Assembly: GCA_007133205.1 (NCBI GenBank) | Contig: SLND01000040.1 | Span: 1 to 59,064 of the forward strand | Reading direction: 5' to 3' | DNA length: 59,064 bases | Source of the DNA: Natronospiraceae bacterium | GTDB lineage: Bacteria > Pseudomonadota > Gammaproteobacteria > Natronospirales > Natronospiraceae | Part shown: positions 7,505-15,257 of the stretch, piece after piece | Numbering within the stretch: the stretch's first letter is position 1 | Layout of the letters: the number at the start of each line of letters is the position of its first letter | The notes under the pieces: generated by a model | The model's database searches: none | The model's input: the letters and a program-made list of their open reading frames with translations, nothing else | What the model was told of the DNA's origin: nothing | Translations under genes and position numbers: made by a program

Positions 7505-8620
7505 GTGGGCAAGGCCATGAACAGTTCCGATGACAAGGTACTGGTGATCCACGACGAGCGGATGCTGCAGCATCGCCCGGACGTGGATGAACGCTTTCTT
7601 CCCGGACGCCTGGACCGGCGGGTGCGGGAGATCCTGGATGGCCTGGCCGTGAAATGGCATTACCCCGAGCATCCGGGGCGCCTGAGTGCCATTACACAAC
7701 GGCTCGAGGCCAATCCGCTGCCCGGAATATCCTTTCGTGAAGGGCGGCCGGCAAGCAACGCGGAACTGGCGCGGGTGCATACGCGTTCCTACCTGCGCGA
7801 GATTGATCGCCTGCGGGATCAGCACGCCTGGCTGGATGTGGACACCACGGCGGTGTCGCCCGGCAGTGTCGAGGCCGCGGAAGTGGCCGCCGGATCCGCC
7901 ATTGTTGCGGTGGAAGCGATCATTCACGGCGAGGCGCAAAGCGCCTTCGCCCTTTGTCGGCCACCCGGCCACCATGCCGAATCGGTTCGCGCCCGCGGGT
8001 TCTGCCTGTTCAACAACGTCGCGGTGGCGGCGGCCCATGCCCGGGAAGCGCTGGGTTGCGAGCGGGTTCTGGTGGTGGACTGGGACGCCCACCACGGAAA
8101 CGGTACCCAGGAGATCTTCTGGGCTTCGCCCGGCGTGATGCTGGTGGATTTTCACCGCGCCGCGCCCTTTTATCCTGGCTCGGGGCATCTCACAGATGTG
8201 GGCGCCGGCCTGGGAGAAGGTTATACGGTCAACGTGCCCCTGCCCGGGGAAGTGGGGGATCTCGGCATGCTGCGTGCGTTCCGTGAGGTGCTGGTGCCGG
8301 CAGCGGACTGGTTTCAGCCTGATCTCATCCTGGTGTCAGCCGGATTCGACCCGCATCGGCTGGACCTGTGCATGAACCTGACGCATGACGGCTTTCGCAA
8401 CATGACCCGGGTGATCCAGGAGCTGGCCGCGCAACACTGTGACGGCCGGGCCGCCTTCGTGCTGGAAGGGGGCTATCACCTGGACGCCCTGTCCCAGGGC
8501 GTGCGGGCCGTGCTGGAAACCCTGGCGGGTGGCAGCGTGCCTGAGCTGGTTGAACCCGGTTACCCGGAGGTGGAAGAGGCCGCAGCCTTCCACCGCGGTG
8601 CGTTCAGCGAGGAACCCTGA
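7505..8620 (+). CDS. Histone deacetylase family protein (class II HDAC/acetylpolyamine amidohydrolase-like)
   Basis: This zinc-dependent deacetylase should remove acetyl groups from lysine side chains or polyamines in the cytoplasm. The 371-residue product has the class II landmarks: H-Y-P-E-H-P-G-R-L near residue 50, RPPGHHAESVRARGFCLFNNVAVAA with the catalytic His pair, VVDWDAHHGNGTQEIF with the zinc-binding Asp and His, SAGFDPHRLD with the second zinc Asp, and LEGGYHLDALS with the transition-state Tyr. I chose the GTG at 7505 because AAGGAGG lies ten bases before it; the ATG at 7517 is a close alternative. It stands alone between glcDEF and the opposite-strand murB, so the natural substrate cannot be inferred from context. 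Confidence 0.9.
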   Translation: MGKAMNSSDDKVLVIHDERMLQHRPDVDERFLPGRLDRRVREILDGLAVKWHYPEHPGRLSAITQRLEANPLPGISFREGRPASNAELARVHTRSYLREIDRLRDQHAWLDVDTTAVSPGSVEAAEVAAGSAIVAVEAIIHGEAQSAFALCRPPGHHAESVRARGFCLFNNVAVAAAHAREALGCERVLVVDWDAHHGNGTQEIFWASPGVMLVDFHRAAPFYPGSGHLTDVGAGLGEGYTVNVPLPGEVGDLGMLRAFREVLVPAADWFQPDLILVSAGFDPHRLDLCMNLTHDGFRNMTRVIQELAAQHCDGRAAFVLEGGYHLDALSQGVRAVLETLAGGSVPELVEPGYPEVEEAAAFHRGAFSEEP

Positions 8621-8627
8621 GGCCGGA

Positions 8628-9701
8628 TCATAGAATCACCGGCTCCGGTTCCAGCCGGATGCCGAATTCCGATTCGACCGTATCCCGGATCTGCTCGGCC
8701 AGGCGCCACAGTTCGCTCCCTTTGGCGCCACCGTAGTTGACCAGAACGAGTGCGTGGCGCTCCGAAACGCCGGCATTACCCGATCGTGTGCCGCGAAAGC
8801 CGCAGTACTCGATCAGGTATGCCGCCGAGATTTTCGCCCGGTCTCCTTCAAGAGCGAATACCGGCAGTTCCGGATGGTCGTGCTTCAATTCATCGGCCTT
8901 GCTGGTGTTCACCACCGGATTCTTGAAAAAGCTGCCGGCGTTGCCAATCTCGGCGGGATCGGGCAGCTTGCGTCGGCGCAGGGTTTCCACCGCCAGGGCG
9001 ACGTCGGCAGGGGCAGGCTTATCAACGCCCAGCTTATCCAGCATGTCGCGCACGCCGGGATAATGAATCCGTGGTGTGCCCGAGCGCGGCAGAACCAGAT
9101 CCAGTTCGGTGATGATCCAGCGTCCGGGATGGCGCTTGAAAATGGAATCGCGATAGGCAAAGGCGCAGGCCTCTCGGTCGAGCCAGACGAATTCACCGGC
9201 CTCGCTGTCCCAGGCATGCACGGCGTCGACGAACTCTTCCAGCTCGGTACCGTAGGCCCCGATGTTCTGGAAAGGTGCGGCGCCCACTGAACCGGGGATC
9301 AGGATCAGGTTCTCCAGTCCGGCGTAGCCCTGATCGAGCGACCAGCGCACGAACTGGTCCCAGTTCTCGCCGGCACTGACCCGAATACGGTCGTGCTTCC
9401 CGCGCCGGGTCTGTACCTCGATACCCCGGTTTTCCATGGCCAGCACCAGGCCCGGAAAGTCACGGGTGAACAGGACATTGCTGCCGCCGCCCAGGATCAG
9501 CCGGGGCAGGCTCTGGAACTGTGTGTCTGCAGTGAGCTCCGGGATGGCGTCCCGGTCCATGACCCGTGCGAGCCAATGGGCACGTGCAGGCACCCCGAAG
9601 GTGGTGCGCTCGGCAAGCTGGGCATCGGGTATCACCTGGTAGCCCTGCTTGTCCCCATTGTTGGCCCGTTTGTTGTGCTGTTCGTCTGCGGATTGAGGCA
9701 T
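8628..9701 (-). CDS. murB: UDP-N-acetylenolpyruvoylglucosamine reductase
   Basis: MurB is the NADPH-dependent flavoenzyme that reduces UDP-GlcNAc-enolpyruvate to UDP-MurNAc in peptidoglycan precursor synthesis. The 357-residue protein is slightly longer than E. coli MurB and belongs to the long (type I) form. Recognised segments are LPRLILGGGSNVLFTRDFPG near residue 67 (FAD loop), LENLILIPGSVGAAPFQNIGAYG near residue 127, FAYRDSIFKRH, GNAGSFFKNPVV with the catalytic Ser, and SERHALVLVNYG with the catalytic Glu. The frame is open far upstream, but the extension is only the antisense of the aminopeptidase gene, so the ATG at 9701 was taken. It runs tail to tail with the deacetylase gene, 7 bases apart. 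Confidence 0.95.
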   Translation of the reverse strand: MPQSADEQHNKRANNGDKQGYQVIPDAQLAERTTFGVPARAHWLARVMDRDAIPELTADTQFQSLPRLILGGGSNVLFTRDFPGLVLAMENRGIEVQTRRGKHDRIRVSAGENWDQFVRWSLDQGYAGLENLILIPGSVGAAPFQNIGAYGTELEEFVDAVHAWDSEAGEFVWLDREACAFAYRDSIFKRHPGRWIITELDLVLPRSGTPRIHYPGVRDMLDKLGVDKPAPADVALAVETLRRRKLPDPAEIGNAGSFFKNPVVNTSKADELKHDHPELPVFALEGDRAKISAAYLIEYCGFRGTRSGNAGVSERHALVLVNYGGAKGSELWRLAEQIRDTVESEFGIRLEPEPVIL

Positions 9702-9881
9702 GTCGGGTCCGGAGTCGGAAGTGCAGGCGGCATTGTACCGCCTTCGCGGCATGTTTCCCGGTGCGGCTCCGGAACCGGGTCTGTCAGTACCGGGACGGTC
9801 CATGGAAGCCGGGCAGGGTCCAACCGGATTGCGGGATACGCTATCCTGCCCGCCCCGTGTACCGCTATGGAGTCGAGGCGC

Positions 9882-11267
9882 ATGTTCATTGATCAGGCAT
9901 CCAATCCTGTTCCCATCATTCCGCTGACCGAGTCGAGCCTGGAAAACTGGCTGGAAACGGCGGCCGAGGACCGAAAACGCTGGGTACGGGCGAGTGGTTT
10001 TCGGGCCCGGCCGGGAACCTCGCTCTTGATGCCTGACGGCGATGGGGAGCTGGCCTGCGTGTTGAGCGGGCATGTGCCGGAAGAGCGGCTGTGGTCCCTG
10101 GCTCATCTGCCGGGGGTGTTGCCGAAGGGGGAGTATCGCTTGCAGAGCGGCTGGAGCGCGGAGGAAGAGGCCCGGGCCGCGCTTGGCTGGGGCCTTGGTG
10201 GCTACCGTTTTGATCGCTATCGGAAGCTTGAGCATCCCGAGGCGCGGCTGGTGTTGCCCGAAGGGCGGGAGCGGGAAGTACGCATCCTGTTCGAGGCCGC
10301 CACGCAGGTGCGAAACCTGGTGAATACACCGGCCATTGATCTTGGACCCTCGGATCTGGCCGATGAAGCACGGGATCTGGCGAGGGAATTCGGCGGCAAG
10401 TGTCGTGTGATTGAAGGCAGGAAACTGGCGGAAGAGTTTCCCGCGGTGCACGTGGTGGGGCAGGCTTCAAGCCGTCCGCCATGCATGATCCGCATGGAAT
10501 GGGGCAGACGCGAAGATCCGGTTCTGGCGCTGGTGGGCAAGGGCGTGATCTTCGATTCCGGTGGGCTCAACATCAAGCCCGGGGCGGGCATGGTGACAAT
10601 GAAAAAGGACATGGGTGGTGCGGCGCATGTCCTTGGTCTGGCCCGCATGATCATGGCCCTTGGACTGAAAGTCCAGTTGCGGGTGTATATTCCCGCGGTG
10701 GAAAACGCGATCGCGGGCAATGCCTACCGACCCTCGGACATCATCCGCACGCGTAACGGCACCAGCGTGGAGATTGGCAATACCGATGCCGAAGGCCGGG
10801 TGATTCTTTCCGATGCCCTGAGCTGGGCCTGTGAAGAGGGCGCGGAGCGGATCATTGATTTCGCGACACTGACGGGAGCGGCCCGCGTCGCCCTGGGTGA
10901 GGATCTGCCGCCGATCTATGGCCGTGATGGTGCCGCAGTCCGTGCCATCCAGGAATCCGCTTTCCGCGAAGAGGATCCACTCTGGCACATGCCGCTGTAC
11001 AAACCCTACAAGCAGCAGATACAGCCACCACTGGCGGACATTTCGAATACCGGCACCACGCCCATGGGGGGCAGTGTGCTCGCCGCGCTCTTCCTCGATC
11101 ACTTCGTGGCTGCCGAGGTCGACTGGTACCACCTGGATGTCTTTGCCTGGAACCTGAATGACCGTCCGGGCCGTCCCAAGGGCGGCGAGGCTCAGGGGCT
11201 GCGTGCGATCTGGGCATGGTTGTGCGAACAGTACGGCAGATCCGGTGATGGCGGGGAAAAGACATGA
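9882..11267 (+). CDS. Leucyl aminopeptidase family protein (M17)
   Basis: This cytosolic metallo-aminopeptidase of the M17 family cleaves N-terminal residues from peptides using two metal ions. The 461-residue protein ends with the complete catalytic domain: GKGVIFDSGGLNIKPG (metal-binding Lys/Asp), MKKDMGGAAHVLG (metal Asp), and NTDAEGRVILSDAL, the M17 signature with the metal-binding Asp and Glu and the catalytic Arg. DFATLTGAARVALG follows. The N-terminal domain is short and divergent, as in the non-PepA branch found in many Proteobacteria. The start is uncertain: the ATG at 9867 is in frame five codons earlier and neither start has a well-spaced ribosome site. The end overlaps folM by four bases, so the two are co-translated. 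Confidence 0.92.
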   Translation: MFIDQASNPVPIIPLTESSLENWLETAAEDRKRWVRASGFRARPGTSLLMPDGDGELACVLSGHVPEERLWSLAHLPGVLPKGEYRLQSGWSAEEEARAALGWGLGGYRFDRYRKLEHPEARLVLPEGREREVRILFEAATQVRNLVNTPAIDLGPSDLADEARDLAREFGGKCRVIEGRKLAEEFPAVHVVGQASSRPPCMIRMEWGRREDPVLALVGKGVIFDSGGLNIKPGAGMVTMKKDMGGAAHVLGLARMIMALGLKVQLRVYIPAVENAIAGNAYRPSDIIRTRNGTSVEIGNTDAEGRVILSDALSWACEEGAERIIDFATLTGAARVALGEDLPPIYGRDGAAVRAIQESAFREEDPLWHMPLYKPYKQQIQPPLADISNTGTTPMGGSVLAALFLDHFVAAEVDWYHLDVFAWNLNDRPGRPKGGEAQGLRAIWAWLCEQYGRSGDGGEKT

Positions 11268-12004
11268 GTGAAACAGCACGCACGGCCCTGGTGACCGGTG
11301 CGGCCCGTCGCCTGGGCCTGTATCTGACCGAGCAGCTTCTCGAGGACGGCTGGCGGGTATTCGCACTGAGTCGCCAATCCTCGCCGGAACTGGACGCCCT
11401 GCAACGTGAGACACTCAGAATCATCAGAGCCGGAAGCTATGAGCTGTCTGCGCTGCAGCAGGCGATGGCAGCGATTCAAGAGACGGCGGATTCACTGGAC
11501 CTGATGGTCCACAATGCCTCCATGTTCGAAAAGGATCAGTTCGAAAAGGAACGGGAGGCAGGGGAGGATGTCGCCGGCTTTCTTGATCGCCTTTATCAGG
11601 TTCACATGCGCATGCCCGTGATCCTGAACGAGGGACTCAGGGACCTGCTTCATCGTGGTGAGGGCGCCTGCGTGGTGAACGTCACGGATATCTATGCCGA
11701 GAACCCCAATCCGGATTATGGGCTGTACTGTTCCACCAAGGCGGGGCTGGAAAATCTCACGAAAAGCTATGCCCGCAAATGGGCACCGAAGGTACGTGTC
11801 AACAGTATTCAGCCGGGGCCCATTCGCTTTCTCCCGGGGGAGCAGAATGCGCAGGAGCGCAAGACGATTCTGGCAGAAACGCCCATGGGTTCAGAAGGTG
11901 GCTTCTACCCAATCTATCAGGGCCTGCGGTTCATCATCGAGAATGCGTATCTCACGGGCAGCGCGATCAAGATAGATGGTGGCCGGTCGATCGGGCAGGG
12001 GTGA
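11264..12004 (+). CDS. folM: FolM-type short-chain dehydrogenase (dihydromonapterin/dihydrofolate reductase)
   Basis: This SDR enzyme should reduce dihydromonapterin, and more weakly dihydrofolate, with NADPH. The 246-residue protein starts with the dinucleotide loop TGAARRLGLYL (near residue 10). It carries VHNASMF, the FolM-like run VVNVTDIYAENPNP, the catalytic YCSTKAGLENLTKSYA (Y-x-x-x-K), and RVNSIQPGPIRFLPGE. It overlaps the aminopeptidase gene by four bases at its start. Its last 114 bases overlap the 3' end of the opposite-strand folK-like gene, so two pterin genes meet tail to tail. The FolM assignment rests on these motifs plus the folK neighbour; a generic SDR cannot be excluded. 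Confidence 0.82.
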   Translation: MSETARTALVTGAARRLGLYLTEQLLEDGWRVFALSRQSSPELDALQRETLRIIRAGSYELSALQQAMAAIQETADSLDLMVHNASMFEKDQFEKEREAGEDVAGFLDRLYQVHMRMPVILNEGLRDLLHRGEGACVVNVTDIYAENPNPDYGLYCSTKAGLENLTKSYARKWAPKVRVNSIQPGPIRFLPGEQNAQERKTILAETPMGSEGGFYPIYQGLRFIIENAYLTGSAIKIDGGRSIGQG

Positions 12005-12406
12005 TTCATAAGCGACAATGGGCGCCACCTGTCCGCGGCCTTCGATAACGGGTCTCAGGTAAGGTTCGGTGATCCGGCTGGCCATGCCGGGATCGAAGCT
12101 CGGCGCAGAGGAAAGAATATCGATGTCGCAGATTCGGTCCTTCCGGCTGCTGTCGGGATCGGCACGATCGCGTCCCAGGCGAACCTCGATGGTTTCGAAT
12201 CGTTGTTTCAGTCCCGGCAGCTCCAGGGATGAGTACAGAGTCAGTACGCCATTGATGAACCGCGCATTGGTAGCAATGCCCACCGGTTCGGTATAAAGGG
12301 GCGGGTACAGCCAGAGCACCGGGGTGACTTCACCGATCTCCTCCAGGGTGCGACCGATGCTGTTCACCGGGTCAATATTCGAGCCGATGGATATCCAGTA
12401 ATACAT
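11891..12406 (-). CDS. folK: HPPK-like 2-amino-4-hydroxy-6-hydroxymethyldihydropteridine diphosphokinase
   Basis: HPPK transfers pyrophosphate from ATP to 6-hydroxymethyl-dihydropterin in folate synthesis. The 171-residue protein has the N-terminal WISIGSNIDP signature, YTEPVG near residue 40, NARFINGVLTL, LKQRFETIEVRLGRDR near residue 70, and RKDRICDIDIL, where the two Asp are the Mg-binding pair. The segment before that pair is more divergent than in E. coli FolK. The ATG at 12406 was chosen (a TTG lies one codon earlier). It lies 20 bases downstream of the lipoprotein gene on the same strand, probably one transcript. Its final 114 bases overlap folM on the other strand. Confidence 0.8.
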   Translation of the reverse strand: MYYWISIGSNIDPVNSIGRTLEEIGEVTPVLWLYPPLYTEPVGIATNARFINGVLTLYSSLELPGLKQRFETIEVRLGRDRADPDSSRKDRICDIDILSSAPSFDPGMASRITEPYLRPVIEGRGQVAPIVAYESPLPDRPATIYLDRAAREIRILDDEPQALIDWVEATF

Positions 12407-12426
12407 CAATGATGTTCCACCCGGGG

Positions 12427-13911
12427 TCAGTCTGAGTCTTCCACCCGTTCGAAGTGGTCGAAAAGCAGCCTGGGTTCGTCAAAATGCCGGCGTCCGGCAA
12501 AGGCAATGGCGTGACGGCCGGGCTGGCGCATGGCGCCGGCGGACTGGACCCCCATGGGCCAGAGCAGCCAGCGCTCCGGGCGGTCGGTGGTCGGCACCAG
12601 GCCATCGGGTTGATACAGGCTCTTGCGTCCACGGGGATGGGGAAGACTGCGCAGGGAATCGGCAGCTTCCACCGGCATGCGGAGATTGCTGTCGGCGCCA
12701 TCCGTGGTGTCCACGCCAATCAGGTAATGGCTGGCGCTGTCGCGCGTCAGCCGAATGCGATCCTCGTCCGACGCTGAGTCCGGTAACGGTGGACCAAGGA
12801 AGGCCGGTTCCCCGCCAGGCCGATCATCACGGGGCTGGAGCGCCGAACCGGGAAAGGCCATGTAGTAGCAGCCACAGGTGTGTACGCTCTCCCCGGCAAG
12901 TACTTCGCCATCTTCGTCCAGAGTGATCCGCCAGATGAGTCCGTCCAGACGCCCGGCCAACAAGCGGTCGAGGAAACCATTGTCGGCCGGTCTTTCCGGG
13001 AACCAGACCATGTAATTGAGCTGGAGTACCGGCTCGTCATCGAAACGTGCGTAGGAGATATAGCGGAATTCCACCGGGGATTCGATATCGACATCCGGCA
13101 GATGCGGATACTGCCAGACGGGGCGGCCGATCCGGTCGGCCCGGGTCGCGGTGCGTACCCGCCACACAGGTGCGTGGGCGTCCAGCAGCGCTTCCTTGTC
13201 CGCCGCTTCCGGCTGTGGAATGCCAAGGGCATCCCGGTCGAGGTCGCCGGGAGCCGGAGCCGCGCCTGGGTCGTCGTAGCTGCCGACATGGCTACGCCAG
13301 AGTTGGCCGGGGCCGGTTTCGTGAGTGGTTTCCAGGGCTTCGGCCTGGTCATCATGCAGGTTGTGCACACCGAACAGCACGAACCAGCGGGTGATCGGGT
13401 AGATTCCGAAGAAGCGTGCGGCCCGGCTGTAGTCATCGGGTACTTCAGCCTGCCGGCGCAGTCGATCCTGCAGCTCCGGATTCTGCATCACCTGGCGGTT
13501 CAGCATTTCGCCGCATTCGGCAAGCGGCGCCAGGATGTCATCCACGGCCTCATCATCCGGGGCATAGCCGGTCAGGTTGGCGGTTTCGTAGCGACGGGAT
13601 TCCAGGTCCAGCTCGCGTAGATGGCCAAGCCAGGCTTCCCATTCGGATTCACTGTCGAGTTCGGCACTCCAGCTGGCGAGAAATCGGTTGGCCCGCAGCC
13701 AGGGAAAGTCGCGGATGCGTGCATTGCCGCCATCGCCAACGTCGTGATCGTCAATACGCTGGTCAAACTCCTGGAAATCCTTGACACAGGCGGCGTGATC
13801 TTCCGCCAGATCCAGTCGGTCCGGCAGGGTGGCACATCCACCAAGCAGCAAGCCGGCCGCGATCGCGGCGGGCCATGCATATCTGTTGTTCTGCTGCGTC
13901 GTGCTATGCAC
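12427..13911 (-). CDS. Large lipoprotein of unknown function
   Basis: I do not recognise this 494-residue protein. It starts at a GTG at 13911 with AGGGAGA five to six bases upstream. A type II signal peptide follows (hydrophobic residues 12-23, lipobox L-G-G-C with Cys26), so it should be anchored in the envelope. The mature part is rich in Asp, Arg and Trp, without transmembrane segments. Notable stretches are FFGIYPITRWFVLFGVHNLHDD in the middle, FRYISYARFDDEPVLQLNYMVWFPER, and VHTCGCYYMAFPGS, which could hold a metal or a disulfide. The open frame continues upstream across the transporter gene, but only as antisense. It is probably cotranscribed with the folK-like gene and divergent from the EamA transporter. 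Confidence 0.72.
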   Translation of the reverse strand: MHSTTQQNNRYAWPAAIAAGLLLGGCATLPDRLDLAEDHAACVKDFQEFDQRIDDHDVGDGGNARIRDFPWLRANRFLASWSAELDSESEWEAWLGHLRELDLESRRYETANLTGYAPDDEAVDDILAPLAECGEMLNRQVMQNPELQDRLRRQAEVPDDYSRAARFFGIYPITRWFVLFGVHNLHDDQAEALETTHETGPGQLWRSHVGSYDDPGAAPAPGDLDRDALGIPQPEAADKEALLDAHAPVWRVRTATRADRIGRPVWQYPHLPDVDIESPVEFRYISYARFDDEPVLQLNYMVWFPERPADNGFLDRLLAGRLDGLIWRITLDEDGEVLAGESVHTCGCYYMAFPGSALQPRDDRPGGEPAFLGPPLPDSASDEDRIRLTRDSASHYLIGVDTTDGADSNLRMPVEAADSLRSLPHPRGRKSLYQPDGLVPTTDRPERWLLWPMGVQSAGAMRQPGRHAIAFAGRRHFDEPRLLFDHFERVEDSD

Positions 13912-13995
13912 GGTCTCTCCCTGTGTCCTTCCGGCTTGCCCACGAATGCTAGCATGCGCGTTTGGTAGTCGACACGGGGCTGTACAGGAACAGCA

Positions 13996-14895
13996 ATGGC
14001 CTATCTCATTTTCGTGACGGCCCTCTGGGCCTTCTCCTTCAGTCTGATCGATGTCTATCTTGCCGGGCAGGTGGACAGTGATTTTGCGGTATTGAGCCGG
14101 GTGGTGCTGGCGGGGCTGCTTTTCCTGCCCCTGGCCCGCTGGCGGGGATTGCCCGTGCCATTGCTGTCGGGCACCGTCCTGGTGGGGGCATTGCAGTTTG
14201 GCCTGACCTATCTGTGTCTCTACCGGTCCTTTGCCTACCTGACCGTCCCGGAAGTCCTGTTGTTTACCGTGACCACGCCCCTGTGGGTCGCGCTGATCGA
14301 CGACGCCCTCTACCGGCGGTTTTCGCCTGTGGCACTGCTGGCCGCAATCATGGCCGTGATCGGGGCGGGTGTCATGCGTTATGACGGGATTACCGGCGAC
14401 TTTCTGGTGGGTTTCGTCCTGATCCAGGCGGCCAATTTCGCCTTTGCCGCGGGCCAGGTGGGTTACAAGCACCTGAACCGGAAATTTCCGGTCGATGTGC
14501 CGGCCTGGCGCTTCTTCGGTTATTTCTATCTCGGCGGTCTGGCCGTCTCCCTTCCGAGTTTCCTCCTGTTTGGTGACCCGCAGATGCTGCCGGAGACCGG
14601 TGTGGAGTGGGGAGTGATCCTGTGGCTGGGACTGGCGGCGTCGGGCCTGGGCTTGTTCCTCTGGAACCGGGGCGCCTGTCTGGTGGACGGGGGCACCCTG
14701 GCGGTGATGAACAATGTCCTGATACCTGCCGGCCTGCTGGTGAATCTTCTGCTGTGGGATGAAGGCACCGATCTGCTGCGGTTGGCAATCGGCTCGGGGG
14801 TGATCCTGCTGTCCCTCTGGTTCAACGCGCGCTTTTCCCGCCATGCGGTGCTGCAATGGCGCGGCACGGAACGGCGGGCGGGTCAGGATGCCTGA
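13996..14895 (+). CDS. EamA-family (DMT superfamily) transporter
   Basis: The 299-residue protein has about ten hydrophobic segments in two similar halves, the normal layout of drug/metabolite transporter family permeases with two EamA domains. The first begins at once with IFVTALWAFSFSLIDVYLAG; the second covers the stretch from FLVGFVLIQAANFAFAAGQV to the end. Members move amino acids, amines or other small metabolites across the inner membrane; nothing in the sequence shows the substrate. The start ATG is 84 bases from the divergent lipoprotein gene. A nested-hairpin repeat lies directly downstream, between this gene and the convergent spoVR. Confidence 0.85.
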   Translation: MAYLIFVTALWAFSFSLIDVYLAGQVDSDFAVLSRVVLAGLLFLPLARWRGLPVPLLSGTVLVGALQFGLTYLCLYRSFAYLTVPEVLLFTVTTPLWVALIDDALYRRFSPVALLAAIMAVIGAGVMRYDGITGDFLVGFVLIQAANFAFAAGQVGYKHLNRKFPVDVPAWRFFGYFYLGGLAVSLPSFLLFGDPQMLPETGVEWGVILWLGLAASGLGLFLWNRGACLVDGGTLAVMNNVLIPAGLLVNLLLWDEGTDLLRLAIGSGVILLSLWFNARFSRHAVLQWRGTERRAGQDA

Positions 14896-14997
14896 CGCCC
14901 GGATTGCGGTGCATGCCCGCAAGTCGTGCACTACCTGAGCATTGCGTTTGGGATGGTACCCCTTCTACACGGGTGACGGGTGGCGCTCCGATCAGAT

Positions 14998-15193
14998 TTC
15001 GAATACGTGGTCAGAAAAGCACGGCCCAGGTGACCACCCAAAGATAAGGCCCTGATGCCGACAGGGTAGTCCAGGACTGGGTGCGCCATGGATGGCGCAC
15101 CCAGAGCCTCCAGGGAAGGATTCACGGCGATCCTGGACTACCCTGTCGGCAATAAAGGGCCGGAACGCCCCCGTCACCGGCAACGAAGGGTCC
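14998..15193 (+). repeat. Nested-hairpin intergenic repeat, copy 2
   Basis: This is the second copy of the element at 2523-2719, in the same orientation. The outer stem is a perfect 20-bp pairing of 15057-15076 with 15131-15150 (core ACAGGGTAGTCCAGGA). The inner hairpin at 15077-15104 is a perfect 12-bp stem, CTGGGTGCGCCA with TGGCGCACCCAG, closed by TGGA. Compared with copy 1, a T-A pair in the outer stem is replaced by G-C on both arms, a compensatory change. It occupies most of the 362-bp gap between the convergent EamA transporter and spoVR genes. I see no gene in the remainder of that gap. Confidence 0.8.
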
Positions 15194-15257
15194 GATCTCT
15201 AATGCAACTAGATAGTTAGGCTAGGTCCCTCGGTAACTCACACTGTGGCAGAGCCAA

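Noticed and set aside
8628-10451. MurB with a 250-residue N-terminal extension
   Set aside because: The extension is antisense to the aminopeptidase gene and MurB is complete from 9701.
12427-14931. 834-residue version of the lipoprotein
   Set aside because: The extra 340 residues are antisense to the EamA transporter; the lipobox signal peptide fixes the start at 13911.
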